Origin: Treponema sp.
GTDB lineage: Bacteria > Spirochaetota > Spirochaetia > Treponematales > Breznakiellaceae
Assembly (NCBI GenBank): GCA_031264475.1
Contig: JAISEA010000094.1
Location: 1 to 20,971, forward strand
DNA length: 20,971 bases
Direction of reading: 5' to 3'
The position numbers and the translations under genes are program-made. Below, in pieces: positions 14,020 to 20,971 of this stretch; positions within the stretch are counted from its first letter, which is position 1, and every line of letters begins with the position of its first letter. Below the pieces are notes generated by a model. That model searched no databases. It had not been told where the DNA came from and was given only the letters and a program-made list of their open reading frames with translations.

Positions 14020-14186
14020 TTCCGATGGTGTCAGACATGGCGCGGGACCCTGCTCTTTTATTTACCCTAACACCCTAACACCGAACAGGCTACACTTGCT
14101 TGCAAGTGTAGCCGTCAAGTCGGGGACAGCGGCGCCCTCTTTCAAACAATAACCGTTATGAAGTATTTAAACAGGCTATGCCTGCT
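14020..14186 (+). repeat. Interspersed repeat between convergent mtaB and transketolase genes
   Basis: Contains GGTGTCAGACA (14024-14034), a short ACCCTAAC duplication (about 14063-14079), and a unit from 14106 to 14184 (GTAGCCGTCAAGTCGGGG, ACAGCGGCGCCCTCTTTCAA, ACAATAACC, GAAGTATTTAAACAGG, CTATGCCTG). The unit's last palindrome supplies the transketolase stop codon. This fills the gap between the two converging genes. Confidence 0.8.
14089..14112. terminator. Perfect 11-bp hairpin between convergent genes, possible bidirectional terminator
   Basis: GCTACACTTGC (14089-14099), loop TT, GCAAGTGTAGC (14102-14112). Its place between converging mtaB and tkt suits transcription termination, but no T tract follows on either strand and it belongs to the repeat family, so the role is uncertain. 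Confidence 0.45.
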
Positions 14187-16131
14187 GCGCCAAGGCTTCG
14201 GCGGTGAAGCCCAGATGTTCCGCCACCTTATCCGCGGGACCGGATTCGCCAAAGCGCTCTATCGAGAAAACCGCGTCCGCAAGCCCTTCCCAACCGCACT
14301 TCACGCCTGCTTCAGCGGCGACGACTCGCGCGGACGGCGGGATGATCGCGGACTTGATGATCGCGGGCTGGCGTTCAAACAGCTCTCGGCACAGCATCGA
14401 CACAACCTGCACCTTTTTCCCGTTCTTTTCCGCTATCTCCGCGGCGGACAAACCAAGGTTCACCTCGGAACCCGCCGCTACTATCACCGTATCGGGGTTA
14501 TCCTCTTTCTTGACAATATAAGCGCCTGTCAGTATGGTGTTCTTCCAATCTGGATCATCCTTTGGGAAAACCGTGATATTCTGCCGCGAAAGCGCCAGAA
14601 CCGTGGGACCTTTGTTTTGCATAGCCATTTCCCAGGCGACAGCCGTTTCTTCGGCGTCTCCGGGGCGAAGAACCGTTACACCCGGAATGAGGCGGAGCGC
14701 GGCAATGGTTTCCACCGGCTGGTGTGTGGGACCATCCTCGCCGACGTAGATTGAGTCGTGGGTAAGCACGTAGATGACTGGCTGTTTCATGAGTGCGGAC
14801 AAGCGGAGCGCGGGGCGCAAGTAGTCTGCGAACACCATGAAGGTTGAGCAGAAGGCGCGGAGTCCCCCGTGCAGGGTGATTCCGTTAGAGATAGCCGCCA
14901 TTGCGAACTCGCGGATGCCGAAGTGTATATACCTGCCAAGGCGGTCGTTCTTGGAGAAAGGCGCAGACGCGAACCCCACGGCGTTTGGTCCCTTTAAGTC
15001 CGCGGAGCCGCCGACTAGGTTCTGGTTTGCTATGGCTATTGCGTTGAGCGCCTTGTTGCCCGCGGCGCGGGTGGCTATCTTATCGCCCACGGCGTAATGC
15101 GGCATATCTGCTGGCGTGTATGCGCCTGAATAAAACAAATCCCACTCGGCGCGTTTTTCCGGGTTTTTCTTTGACCATGCCTCGAACTTCTTCTGCCAAG
15201 CTTCGTGGTTTTCCTTCCATTCCGTTTGTTTCGTCTTGAAGTAAGCCGCGGCTTCTGGCGCGACAAAGAAATCGCCGCTTATGCCCAAAGCGGCTTTTGT
15301 CGCGGCAACCTCGTCGGCTCCCAAGGGTGCGCCGTGAACATCGGCTGTATTCTGCTTGTGCGGCGCTCCTTTGCCGATGATTGACTTGAGCGCGATGAGG
15401 CTGGGCTTTGCGGTTTCGGCTTTTGCTTCGGCGACAAGGCGGAAGATTTCGTCGTAGTCGTACATTGAGCCGTTCAACACCTGCCATCCATAGGCGCGGT
15501 ATCGCGCGGCAACGTCCTCGGTAAAGGACAAATCCGTGCTTCCGTCAATGGTGATCTTGTTTGAATCGTAAAACACGATGAGTTTTCCGAGTCCGAGGTG
15601 TCCTGCAAGCGAGCTTGCTTCGCTGGATACGCCTTCCTGAAGGCAACCGTCTCCGCAAAGGACGTAGGTGTAATGGTCAACGATGGCGTCTTCCGCGGTG
15701 TTAAAGCGGGCGGCGAGCATGGTTTCCGCCGCCGCCATGCCAACGGCTGTCGCAAAGCCTTGTCCCAAAGGTCCTGTGGTGGTTTCTATGCCGCCGATGC
15801 CGTATTCTGGGTGTCCGGGCGCGTGTGAGCCGACTTGACGGAACGTCTTGATGTCGTCTAAGGTGATGTCCTTGTACCCGGAAAGGTAGAGGAGGCTGTA
15901 GAGGAACATAGAGCCATGTCCGGCGGACAGCACGAAGCGGTCGCGGTCAGCCCATTTGGGGTCTGAGGGATCGTGTTTGAGAATATCTCCATAAAGTGCG
16001 GCTCCGAGTTCCGCGGTTCCCAATGGAAGCCCTGGATGTCCAGAATTCGCTTTTTGAATGGCGTCTATGCTTAACGCCCTGACGGTCAACGCAATCTTGT
16101 CAAGATTTTCTTTTTTCTCCATTTTTTCCAT
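14176..16131 (-). CDS. tkt: Transketolase
   Basis: Transketolase moves two-carbon units between sugar phosphates in the non-oxidative pentose phosphate pathway, using thiamine diphosphate and a divalent metal. The 651-residue protein has the N-terminal SGHPGLPLGTAEL and DRDRFVLSAGHGSMFLYSLL segments, the ThDP/metal motif GDGCLQEG (160-167) with a following DSNK, and the catalytic glutamate in HFGIREFA (E408). It is full-length. ATG 16131 has GGAG 7 nt upstream; a second ATG at 16122 is less well placed. It is a single-gene unit. The stop TAG lies inside the repeat palindrome CAGGCATAGCCTG (read on the minus strand), and a related palindrome with GTAAA sits just upstream of the Shine-Dalgarno, so the gene is bracketed by repeats. 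Confidence 0.97.
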   Translation of the reverse strand: MEKMEKKENLDKIALTVRALSIDAIQKANSGHPGLPLGTAELGAALYGDILKHDPSDPKWADRDRFVLSAGHGSMFLYSLLYLSGYKDITLDDIKTFRQVGSHAPGHPEYGIGGIETTTGPLGQGFATAVGMAAAETMLAARFNTAEDAIVDHYTYVLCGDGCLQEGVSSEASSLAGHLGLGKLIVFYDSNKITIDGSTDLSFTEDVAARYRAYGWQVLNGSMYDYDEIFRLVAEAKAETAKPSLIALKSIIGKGAPHKQNTADVHGAPLGADEVAATKAALGISGDFFVAPEAAAYFKTKQTEWKENHEAWQKKFEAWSKKNPEKRAEWDLFYSGAYTPADMPHYAVGDKIATRAAGNKALNAIAIANQNLVGGSADLKGPNAVGFASAPFSKNDRLGRYIHFGIREFAMAAISNGITLHGGLRAFCSTFMVFADYLRPALRLSALMKQPVIYVLTHDSIYVGEDGPTHQPVETIAALRLIPGVTVLRPGDAEETAVAWEMAMQNKGPTVLALSRQNITVFPKDDPDWKNTILTGAYIVKKEDNPDTVIVAAGSEVNLGLSAAEIAEKNGKKVQVVSMLCRELFERQPAIIKSAIIPPSARVVAAEAGVKCGWEGLADAVFSIERFGESGPADKVAEHLGFTAEALAQQA

Positions 16132-16141
16132 ATAAAACTCC

Positions 16142-16222
16142 TTTACAGGCGAAGCCTGTCTAAATACACCCGAAAGGCGAGCTTGCTTGCAAGCGAAGCC
16201 TACTCGGTATTAGGGTAAATAA
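16142..16222 (-). repeat. Interspersed repeat copy upstream of transketolase, inverted relative to the 3' copy
   Basis: On the minus strand it reads TTATTTACCCTAATACCGAG, TAGGCTTCGCTTGCAAGC, AAGCTCGCCTTTCGGGTG, TATTTAGACAGGC, TTCGCCTG and then TAAAGGAG, the transketolase ribosome-binding site. The plus-strand copy at 14056-14184 has the same order of modules (TTATTTACCCTAACACC, ACCGAACAGGCTAC, CTTGCTTGCAAG, GTATTTAAACAGGCTATGCC). Confidence 0.75.
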
Positions 16223-16514
16223 CAATTAGCAATTAGTAGTTAGCAAAGAATGGAGCCACGCCATGCCTAAAACCACCCCGTCACAGTTCTTTCCTCTTTG
16301 CTCTCTGCTCTTTGCTAACTGATATTATTAGGAGGGGGGCGCATTTTTCCAAAACGAGATCGCCAGCACACACCCTTGTGGTGCGCCCCCCTGTCTCCAG
16401 ACCGCTTGCGCGGTCTTCCGCCACCCCCAAATAACAAAGAACAGTTAGCAGTTAGCAATTAGCAAAGTAACACCGCACGCTTGACATAGCCCCATCTCCC
16501 CTCTATACTACCTA
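16221..16514. other. Non-coding region between transketolase and P2
   Basis: No gene is supported. Contents: 7-bp repeat tracts at 16221-16246 (CAATTAG, CAATTAG, TAGTTAG, CAAAG), at 16286-16321 in reverse orientation and at 16441-16467 (CAGTTAG, CAGTTAG, CAATTAG); an 11-bp inverted repeat AGGGGGGCGCA (16333-16343) with TGCGCCCCCCT (16382-16392); and a hairpin AGACCGC-TTGC-GCGGTCT (16399-16416). On the minus strand this lies downstream of P2, so the hairpin could act as a terminator, though no T run follows. Confidence 0.7.
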
Positions 16515-17231
16515 TTAAGGGATAATTGCGGATACGACAGGACCCCATGCCCCGCTTTCACCTTTTTGGTTTTCGTAACGCGCGCAGAAATAAACCGTCA
16601 TACCAGCCTCTTCTGGCTCAAAACTTATCATTTCTTTCTTTCGGCGGACGAACCGGTAATGCAACAGTTCCTTACCGGAAAGCGGCTCTTTCATAAGATA
16701 ATGTCTATCGCTTGTGGCTTGTTCCACAGAGGCGCCGCCTTGGGGCATGATGCCTCGATAAAGGGCAAAGCCGTAGTCGCCTCGGCTGTCTGGCGGTTCT
16801 GTTCCCGGAAGGGACGCAAAACGCACCGTCAGTACATGGGGACCGCCGGGATAGGTTACCGTCAAAGCAGGCTGACCAACCGGAGCGGCTATCGGCGTGC
16901 GTTTGTCATTCGGCAGAGACAAAAGCAAATTGGGGAAATCGCTCATTGCAAGAGGCGGCGAAAGGAGGTAGTGTTTCTTTATGAAACGCGCTTCAATTTC
17001 CATTTCCTTAAAAATTTCATTGCATTTGACTACATCCGAAGAGGTACATTGCCCGCTATTCACCGTGCTTAAAATGGTTTCCGCTGACTGCGCGATGGTT
17101 ACCAGCTTGGTGATGTGTTCCGTTGGAATATTCCACGTCTGTCCTTTATCCGCGAAAATAGTATTCCATATTTTTATCAGGTTGATCTGTTCAGTCCTTG
17201 AATTAGGATACCATTCCGTCCTATACGTCAT
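16515..17231 (-). CDS. P2: second paralogous protein of unknown function, same family as P1
   Basis: A 238-residue protein without signal peptide or membrane segment; ATG 17231 has GGAGGAA 7 nt upstream. Features shared with P1: WNIP near residue 33, a helical segment containing CNE, SLPNDKRTPI in the middle, a YGFALYRGI beta segment, and the C-terminal EPEEAGMTVYFCARYENQKG then E-x-G-x-WG and SAIIP stop. The N-terminal half is poorly conserved, so the two are old paralogs or separately acquired. It has its own strong promoter between the 21-bp array and the start codon. Function is unknown. A beta-sandwich (Ig/FN3-like) C-terminal half is a pattern-based guess. Confidence 0.8.
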   Translation of the reverse strand: MTYRTEWYPNSRTEQINLIKIWNTIFADKGQTWNIPTEHITKLVTIAQSAETILSTVNSGQCTSSDVVKCNEIFKEMEIEARFIKKHYLLSPPLAMSDFPNLLLSLPNDKRTPIAAPVGQPALTVTYPGGPHVLTVRFASLPGTEPPDSRGDYGFALYRGIMPQGGASVEQATSDRHYLMKEPLSGKELLHYRFVRRKKEMISFEPEEAGMTVYFCARYENQKGESGAWGPVVSAIIP

Positions 17232-17280
17232 TATACGCTTCCTCCTATTATTTCAGTTTAATTAAAATCCATCCTTTCTT

Positions 17281-17309
17281 ATTGTAAATCAAATCAGATT
17301 TATTGTCAA
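17281..17309 (-). promoter_or_regulatory. Predicted sigma-70 promoter of P2
   Basis: On the minus strand: perfect -35 TTGACA (17309-17304), 17-bp spacer, -10 TACAAT (17286-17281, 5 of 6). Transcription would start near 17274, giving a 43-nt leader with GGAGGAA. The array of 21-bp units begins about 20 bp upstream of the -35 box, where activators or repressors commonly bind. Confidence 0.8.
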
Positions 17310-17327
17310 TAGGTATAAATTTATTTT

Positions 17328-17526
17328 TAAACTATGTAGATTCAACTCCAATCTATGTAGATTCAGTTTCAATCTACGTAGATTAGACTCCAATCTACAT
17401 AGATTCGTTTCCAATCTACGTAGATTCAACTTCAATCTATGTAGATTCATTTCCAATCTACGTAGATTAGACTCCAATCTACATAGATTCGTTTCCAATC
17501 TACGTAGATTCAACTTCAATCTACAA
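17328..17526 (-). repeat. Tandem array 2: palindromic 21-bp units upstream of P2
   Basis: CAATCT starts exactly every 21 bp at 17349, 17370, 17391, 17412, 17433, 17454, 17475, 17496 and 17517 (last incomplete), with a degenerate unit before 17349. The core AATCTACGTAGATT is a perfect 14-bp palindrome; TACATA and TATGTA variants break its symmetry by one base. A higher-order period of 84 bp is present: bases 17370-17432 recur identically at 17454-17516, so the array grew in four-unit blocks. The minus strand reads as heptads of the type RLETNLC within an open frame (TTG at 17594, end 17289) that lacks a ribosome-binding site. Confidence 0.95.
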
Positions 17527-17624
17527 GGCGGTTGTATCTGCAAAGAGAGTCCGCCCGATTCCTTGCAAATTACTTTTACGCCCTGTAGCGTCAAAATACG
17601 CCAAATAATTGCTTCAAATTACCC

Positions 17625-17653
17625 TTGCCTATTTTTTCAAAGTACGTTATACT
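17625..17653 (+). promoter_or_regulatory. Candidate upstream promoter of the gtr operon
   Basis: -35 TTGCCT (17625-17630), 17-bp spacer, -10 TATACT (17648-17653, 5 of 6). Its transcript would start near 17660 and carry the C12 tract in a leader of about 230 nt. Confidence 0.5.
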
Positions 17654-17735
17654 ATACCTAAATGAAATATTCGTCAATGATTAAAAAGAAAAAACTTTAC
17701 TCAAAAAACGCTTTGCATAAAACTATGCGGAGCGG

Positions 17736-17764
17736 TTCAGAGTGTCCCCCCCCCCCCGCATAAT
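17736..17764 (+). promoter_or_regulatory. Candidate phase-variable gtr promoter with a C12 spacer
   Basis: -35 TTCAGA (17736-17741, 4 of 6) and -10 CATAAT (17759-17764, 5 of 6) are separated by exactly 17 bp, 12 of which are the homopolymer C (17746-17757). Slippage would move the boxes away from optimal spacing, as in known phase-variable promoters such as Neisseria opc and fetA. Predicted only. Confidence 0.5.
17746..17757 (+). repeat. Homopolymer (C)12 tract upstream of gtrB
   Basis: Twelve consecutive C, ending 133 bp before the gtrB ATG. Its flanks resemble those of the minus-strand C11 at 7219-7209. Confidence 0.95.
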
Positions 17765-17890
17765 TTATTATTATTATCGGCAGATTGTAACTCTATTAAT
17801 AGCATACCGATTGATCTACGGAAATGGGTGCAATATCGGTCGTTTTCGGCGTGTCCTGAAACGATTTTTCTCTGAATGGAGAAGCTGTTT

Positions 17891-18823
17891 ATGATTGTTT
17901 CTGTTGTCGTGCCTTGTTACAACGAGGAATCCACCATTCACCTTTTCTATGATGAGATGATCAGAGCGTTGAAGCCGCTCATGGAAACGAAATCTGTTAC
18001 ACCAGAGTTTATTTTTGTTGATGACGGCTCAGGCGATTTAACCCGCGCCGTGTTACGGAGACTTGCGTCGCAGGATGTCCGCGTGCGGTACATCATCTTT
18101 TCCCGCAATTTCGGCAAAGAAGCGGCGTTACTTGCAGGATTACAGAAGGCGCAGGGTGAATACATCGTTACCATAGACGCTGATCTGCAAGACCCGCCGT
18201 GGCTCGTCCCGTCAATGTTTGAAGCCGTAGCGTCAGGCGAGTTTGACTGCGCTGGTTCCCGAAGAATAACGAGGAAGGGAGAACCGCCTGTCCGTTCTTT
18301 CTTTGCCCGCCGCTTCTACCGCCTTATGAAGAAAATCTCCGACATAGAAATAGTTGATAACGCGCGGGACTTCCGTCTGATGAGCCGCGCATATCTAAAC
18401 GCCGTCTTGTCATTGCATGAACGCAATAGGTTTTCCAAAGGAATCTTCCCTTGGATAGGGTTTCGCGTGAAATGGTTTGAGTATGAGAACGTCCAACGCA
18501 TAGCAGGCGAGACAAAATGGTCTTTTTGGCGGCTCTTTTTGTATTCCCTGGACGGCATCATCGCGTTTTCGTCAAAGCCCCTCGCCATAGCGTCATGGTT
18601 CGGCATCGTCATTTTTACCCTATCCTTCATTTTCATTGCATTTATCATCATGCGCAAACTCATCTTTGGCGATCCTGTTGACGGCTGGGCGTCGACCATC
18701 TGCATTGTCTTATTTTGTAGCGGTATCCAGCTCTTTACCGTGGGAATTCTGGGGCAATACATGGCAAAAACATACACGGAAGTCAAAAGCCGCCCTCATT
18801 ATATCATACAGGAAGAGAAATGA
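17891..18823 (+). CDS. gtrB: GtrB-type bactoprenol glycosyltransferase (GT2)
   Basis: GtrB enzymes transfer glucose from UDP-glucose to undecaprenyl phosphate on the cytoplasmic face of the membrane. I place the start at ATG 17891: GGAGAAG (17878-17884) is positioned for it and the protein then opens MIVSVVVPCYNEES as in the family. The ATG at 17876 overlaps the Shine-Dalgarno. The 310-residue protein has the GT-A fold motifs VDDGSGD (43-49) and DADLQDPP (96-103), the latter holding the metal-binding DxD, and two C-terminal membrane helices (about 231-254 and 267-289) ending LGQYMAKTYTEVKSRPHYII, the usual GtrB/dolichol-phosphate-mannose-synthase-like tail. The stop overlaps the gtrA start as ATGA. 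The transferred sugar may not be glucose. Confidence 0.93.
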   Translation: MIVSVVVPCYNEESTIHLFYDEMIRALKPLMETKSVTPEFIFVDDGSGDLTRAVLRRLASQDVRVRYIIFSRNFGKEAALLAGLQKAQGEYIVTIDADLQDPPWLVPSMFEAVASGEFDCAGSRRITRKGEPPVRSFFARRFYRLMKKISDIEIVDNARDFRLMSRAYLNAVLSLHERNRFSKGIFPWIGFRVKWFEYENVQRIAGETKWSFWRLFLYSLDGIIAFSSKPLAIASWFGIVIFTLSFIFIAFIIMRKLIFGDPVDGWASTICIVLFCSGIQLFTVGILGQYMAKTYTEVKSRPHYIIQEEK

Positions 18824-19257
18824 ACAGGGACAGCCTCAAAAAACTCTTTTTAGACCCCCTGTTTTTCAAATTCGTTTTGGTCGGCGTGCTGAACACCATC
18901 ATCGGTTCGGCAATCATGTTTGTCCTGTACAACTGCGCGGGCTTAGGCTATTGGGCTTCCTCTTTGATAAATTGCGTCTCGGTCAGTGTTCTCAGCTTCT
19001 TTTTGAACAAATACTTTACGTTTCGCGTAAAAGAATGGTCGTTACGCATGGTTGTTTTCTTTTTCTTGGGCATCGCTGTCGCATATATCGCCGCCTATGG
19101 GATCGCAAAGCCATTCGTGCATTGGTTGCTGTGGAGATTTGACGAAAAAATACGGGACAATGTCGCAATGCTTACAGGAATGGGGCTGTTTACAATAATA
19201 AATTATCTTGCACAAAGGCTTATCACCTTTAAAAGGAAACGGCATGAAAAAAAATAA
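18820..19257 (+). CDS. gtrA: GtrA family membrane protein (lipid-linked sugar flippase candidate)
   Basis: A 145-residue protein with four predicted membrane helices (about 15-37, 42-63, 74-97, 116-136), containing FFKFVLVGVLNTIIGSAIMF and FFLNKYFTFRV, both typical of GtrA (PF04138). In Shigella-type serotype conversion GtrA is thought to flip undecaprenyl-phosphate-glucose across the membrane. Starts with ATGA overlap to gtrB, with AGGAAG upstream; its 3' end overlaps the next gene by 14 nt. Confidence 0.92.
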   Translation: MNRDSLKKLFLDPLFFKFVLVGVLNTIIGSAIMFVLYNCAGLGYWASSLINCVSVSVLSFFLNKYFTFRVKEWSLRMVVFFFLGIAVAYIAAYGIAKPFVHWLLWRFDEKIRDNVAMLTGMGLFTIINYLAQRLITFKRKRHEKK

Positions 19258-20971
19258 GACTATCTTGTCAGAAAAATGTGGACGCTATGGTATCGGGCTT
19301 GTCTCGTGTGTGGGGATTGTATGTTCCGTTATGGTTCTCTTTCCCGCAATACAGACCATCATCATTCAACGTGCCGAAGAATACCTGATTCATAGAAAAG
19401 TAAACTTCTATGATCAATGGATGAACACACTTTCCGCCTGGGCGAAAGGCTGCCTCGGCATTATTGTTATCGTTGATTTCTTCACGCTCACCAAAAAGGG
19501 GAGGGCGCTCTTTCGTGAAATAACAGAAGAAACAACGGCTCTTTTATCCAAAATAGATTTTAAGGCGTTTACCAAACCTTTTTTGCTGGCGTCCGGCGTT
19601 TATCTGTTCGGATATATGGGCATTATCAAGGCTGACTTCTCCTATATTGACGATTTAGCCAGAGCCATCGAGGGCTATCACGGGTGGAATGGCTGGAGCA
19701 GGCACCTTGCGGATATTCTCTCTACGTTTATTCACGCTGATCCCAATCTGACGGATATATCCCCGCTTCCGCAGATACTCGCCGCCCTGATTACCAGCGC
19801 GGGCACGGTACTGCTGGTGTACGTTCTTTGCGGTGGAAATCTGTACTTCGCGGCTCTTATCGCAGGCGTTTCCCTTGGGCTTTCCCCGTATTTTCTGGAA
19901 AACATCTCGTATAAATTCGACGCCCCGTATATGGCTTTGTCAGTATTTTTCAGCGTTCTTCCTTTTATATTTGTCGGCTCAAGAAAAACCTTTGTGTTTT
20001 ATTCAATACTATCCCTTTTAATCATGTGCATGACCTATCAGGCATCCTCCGGGATTTATATAGTGGTTACCCTGCTTCTTTGCTACCAAGATTGGAATCA
20101 CAGGCGCAAGACGCTCATGGAGATTCTGTTGTTTGCGGCGGCGGCGGCGTTTTCTTTTTGCTTTTCCATGGTATTTTTCAGGGTGGTTTTCATGGTTCCA
20201 AGTTCCGGGTCAGGGTTTTCAACAGAAATGTTGCCATTAAACCAACTCATCCCCGGAATAGCGCTTAATTGGAAACGGTATATCACGACTATAAACAACG
20301 ATTTCGGTCTCATCTGGAAAGCCCTCATTGTTTTGATTTGTACTTTATTCGTAGTTAAAGCAAGCGGAAGCTCAAACCAAAACAAGTTCCTAGCCTTTAT
20401 TGTCTCCGCCGTGTTGGTTATAGGGGCGTTTTTCCTGTCCTATGGCGTTTATTGCGTGCTAAAGAGTCCTTCCTACGCGCCCCGTGCTTTGACAGGTTTC
20501 GGCGTGTTTATTGCCGCCATAGGCGTTTACATCGCCGCCGAGCGCAATAAGTCCGCGGTAATAAGCGTTGTCATGCTGAATTGGTGCTTTATGGTTTTTG
20601 CCTTTTCGTACGGCAATGCCCTCGTGGATCAGAAACGGTATGTGAATTTCCGGGTGGAAATACTGCTTCATGATCTAAGCGGACTATTCCCCGACAAAGA
20701 CGCGGCGACAATGCCTGTCCTTATAGAGAACGGAATAGGCTTTGGACCAGTGACGGAAAACGTTTCCGAGCATTACCCCATCATTAAAAGACTTGTTCCT
20801 GATAACCGCCATTACCATCTTTACATCTATATGAGTGAGTATTTTCATTGGGAAAGGGGAAGCTCCACAAATGCCGTCCCGTCTGAGATGCCTGTGATGC
20901 TTGACTCATACTACCATACCATCAGGAGCAACGGGGAACATATACGGGTAATATTCAAGCATAGCAAATAA
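19244..20971 (+). CDS. GtrII-like polytopic glucosyltransferase
   Basis: A 575-residue integral membrane protein with roughly 10-12 hydrophobic helices and a soluble C-terminal part. I chose ATG 19244 (MKKNKTIL) with AAAAGGAAA just upstream; an earlier in-frame start lies inside gtrA. The first external loop has SYIDDLARAIEGYHGWNG (acidic D136, D137), followed by a DPNLTDISPLPQIL segment; this arrangement matches the GtrII family, the serotype-specific enzymes that move glucose from the lipid carrier onto an outer glycan. As third gene of gtrB-gtrA-gtrII it should set the acceptor and linkage, which cannot be read from sequence. The TAA stop is the last codon of the window, so anything downstream is unseen. 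Confidence 0.88.
   Translation: MKKNKTILSEKCGRYGIGLVSCVGIVCSVMVLFPAIQTIIIQRAEEYLIHRKVNFYDQWMNTLSAWAKGCLGIIVIVDFFTLTKKGRALFREITEETTALLSKIDFKAFTKPFLLASGVYLFGYMGIIKADFSYIDDLARAIEGYHGWNGWSRHLADILSTFIHADPNLTDISPLPQILAALITSAGTVLLVYVLCGGNLYFAALIAGVSLGLSPYFLENISYKFDAPYMALSVFFSVLPFIFVGSRKTFVFYSILSLLIMCMTYQASSGIYIVVTLLLCYQDWNHRRKTLMEILLFAAAAAFSFCFSMVFFRVVFMVPSSGSGFSTEMLPLNQLIPGIALNWKRYITTINNDFGLIWKALIVLICTLFVVKASGSSNQNKFLAFIVSAVLVIGAFFLSYGVYCVLKSPSYAPRALTGFGVFIAAIGVYIAAERNKSAVISVVMLNWCFMVFAFSYGNALVDQKRYVNFRVEILLHDLSGLFPDKDAATMPVLIENGIGFGPVTENVSEHYPIIKRLVPDNRHYHLYIYMSEYFHWERGSSTNAVPSEMPVMLDSYYHTIRSNGEHIRVIFKHSK

Larger units (their letters stand above)
17527..17890 (+). other. Non-coding region between array 2 and the gtr operon
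   Basis: No gene is supported. It contains two candidate gtrB promoters (17625-17653 and 17736-17764), a small GCATA-AAAC-TATGC stem near 17715-17730, the C12 tract, and a long leader up to the gtrB start. The stretch 17765-17870 has no recognisable feature. Confidence 0.6.

Noticed and set aside
14063..14079. Telomere-like ACCCTAAC repeat
   Set aside because: Only two copies, part of the repeat element; no other sign of a chromosome end.
17289..17594. Open frame of 101 codons through array 2 as a leucine-rich heptad protein
   Set aside because: It starts with a TTG lacking any ribosome-binding site, and it is open because the unit length is a multiple of three; the P2 promoter lies inside its 3' end. 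Kept as a repeat only.
17876..17890. ATG five codons upstream in gtrB
   Set aside because: It overlaps the GGAGAAG that serves the ATG at 17891, and family members start with the short MxxSVVVPxYNE sequence.
17876..20971. Prophage origin of the gtr genes
   Set aside because: No integrase, attachment site or phage structural gene is visible, so a phage origin cannot be claimed from this window.

Overview
The window looks like part of a moderate-GC bacterial chromosome, most likely a treponeme-like spirochete (Spirochaetota). That placement is an inference. It rests on the look of the housekeeping proteins, a small bactofilin next to yebC, an rnfC-lipid kinase pair, frequent TTG starts, poly-G/C tracts of the kind known in treponemes, and a small paralogous protein family that I associate from memory with gut treponemes. 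No rRNA, tRNA, transposase or CRISPR array was found.

Layout. 1-3592: the 3' part of hslU, then ftsH with a good promoter and a terminator hairpin. 3593-7812: an accessory region read almost entirely on the minus strand. In transcription order (right to left) it holds a poly-G/C tract beside an AT-rich hairpin, a 21-bp tandem array, an intact paralogous gene (P1), three repeat units, a sugar-locus type methyltransferase with an 11-C tract in its coding sequence, a 38-codon remnant of a P1-like gene, an AT-rich acylneuraminate-type cytidylyltransferase, and a kdsB fragment with an internal stop. 7813-10286: a diacylglycerol-kinase-family gene coupled to rnfC. 10571-14000: yebC, a VRR-NUC nuclease and bactofilin as a tight operon, then a TPR protein and mtaB overlapping by ATGA. 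14176-16131: transketolase, bracketed by inverted copies of the repeat element. 16515-17526: a second paralog (P2), again preceded by a 21-bp tandem array. 17891-20971: a GtrB-GtrA-GtrII glycan glucosylation operon preceded by a 12-C tract.

How it fits together. Most accessory genes concern surface sugars: CMP-sugar synthesis, a glycan-locus methyltransferase and lipid-linked glucosyl transfer. Two of the three long G/C tracts sit where a change in length would switch a sugar gene: one inside the methyltransferase coding sequence, one exactly between the -35 and -10 boxes of a candidate gtrB promoter. The third lies upstream of the P1 array. This suggests a phase-variable surface.

The most unusual structure is the repeated pairing of a 21-bp tandem array with a P1/P2-family gene directly downstream on the same strand. 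The two arrays have the same period and a related heptad reading, and each unit is centred on a short palindrome. A third, degraded family copy lies at 4641-4757. A separate modular family of palindromic repeats lies between genes, supplies stop codons or C-terminal codons to two genes, and forms the leader just upstream of the ribosome-binding sites of two others.
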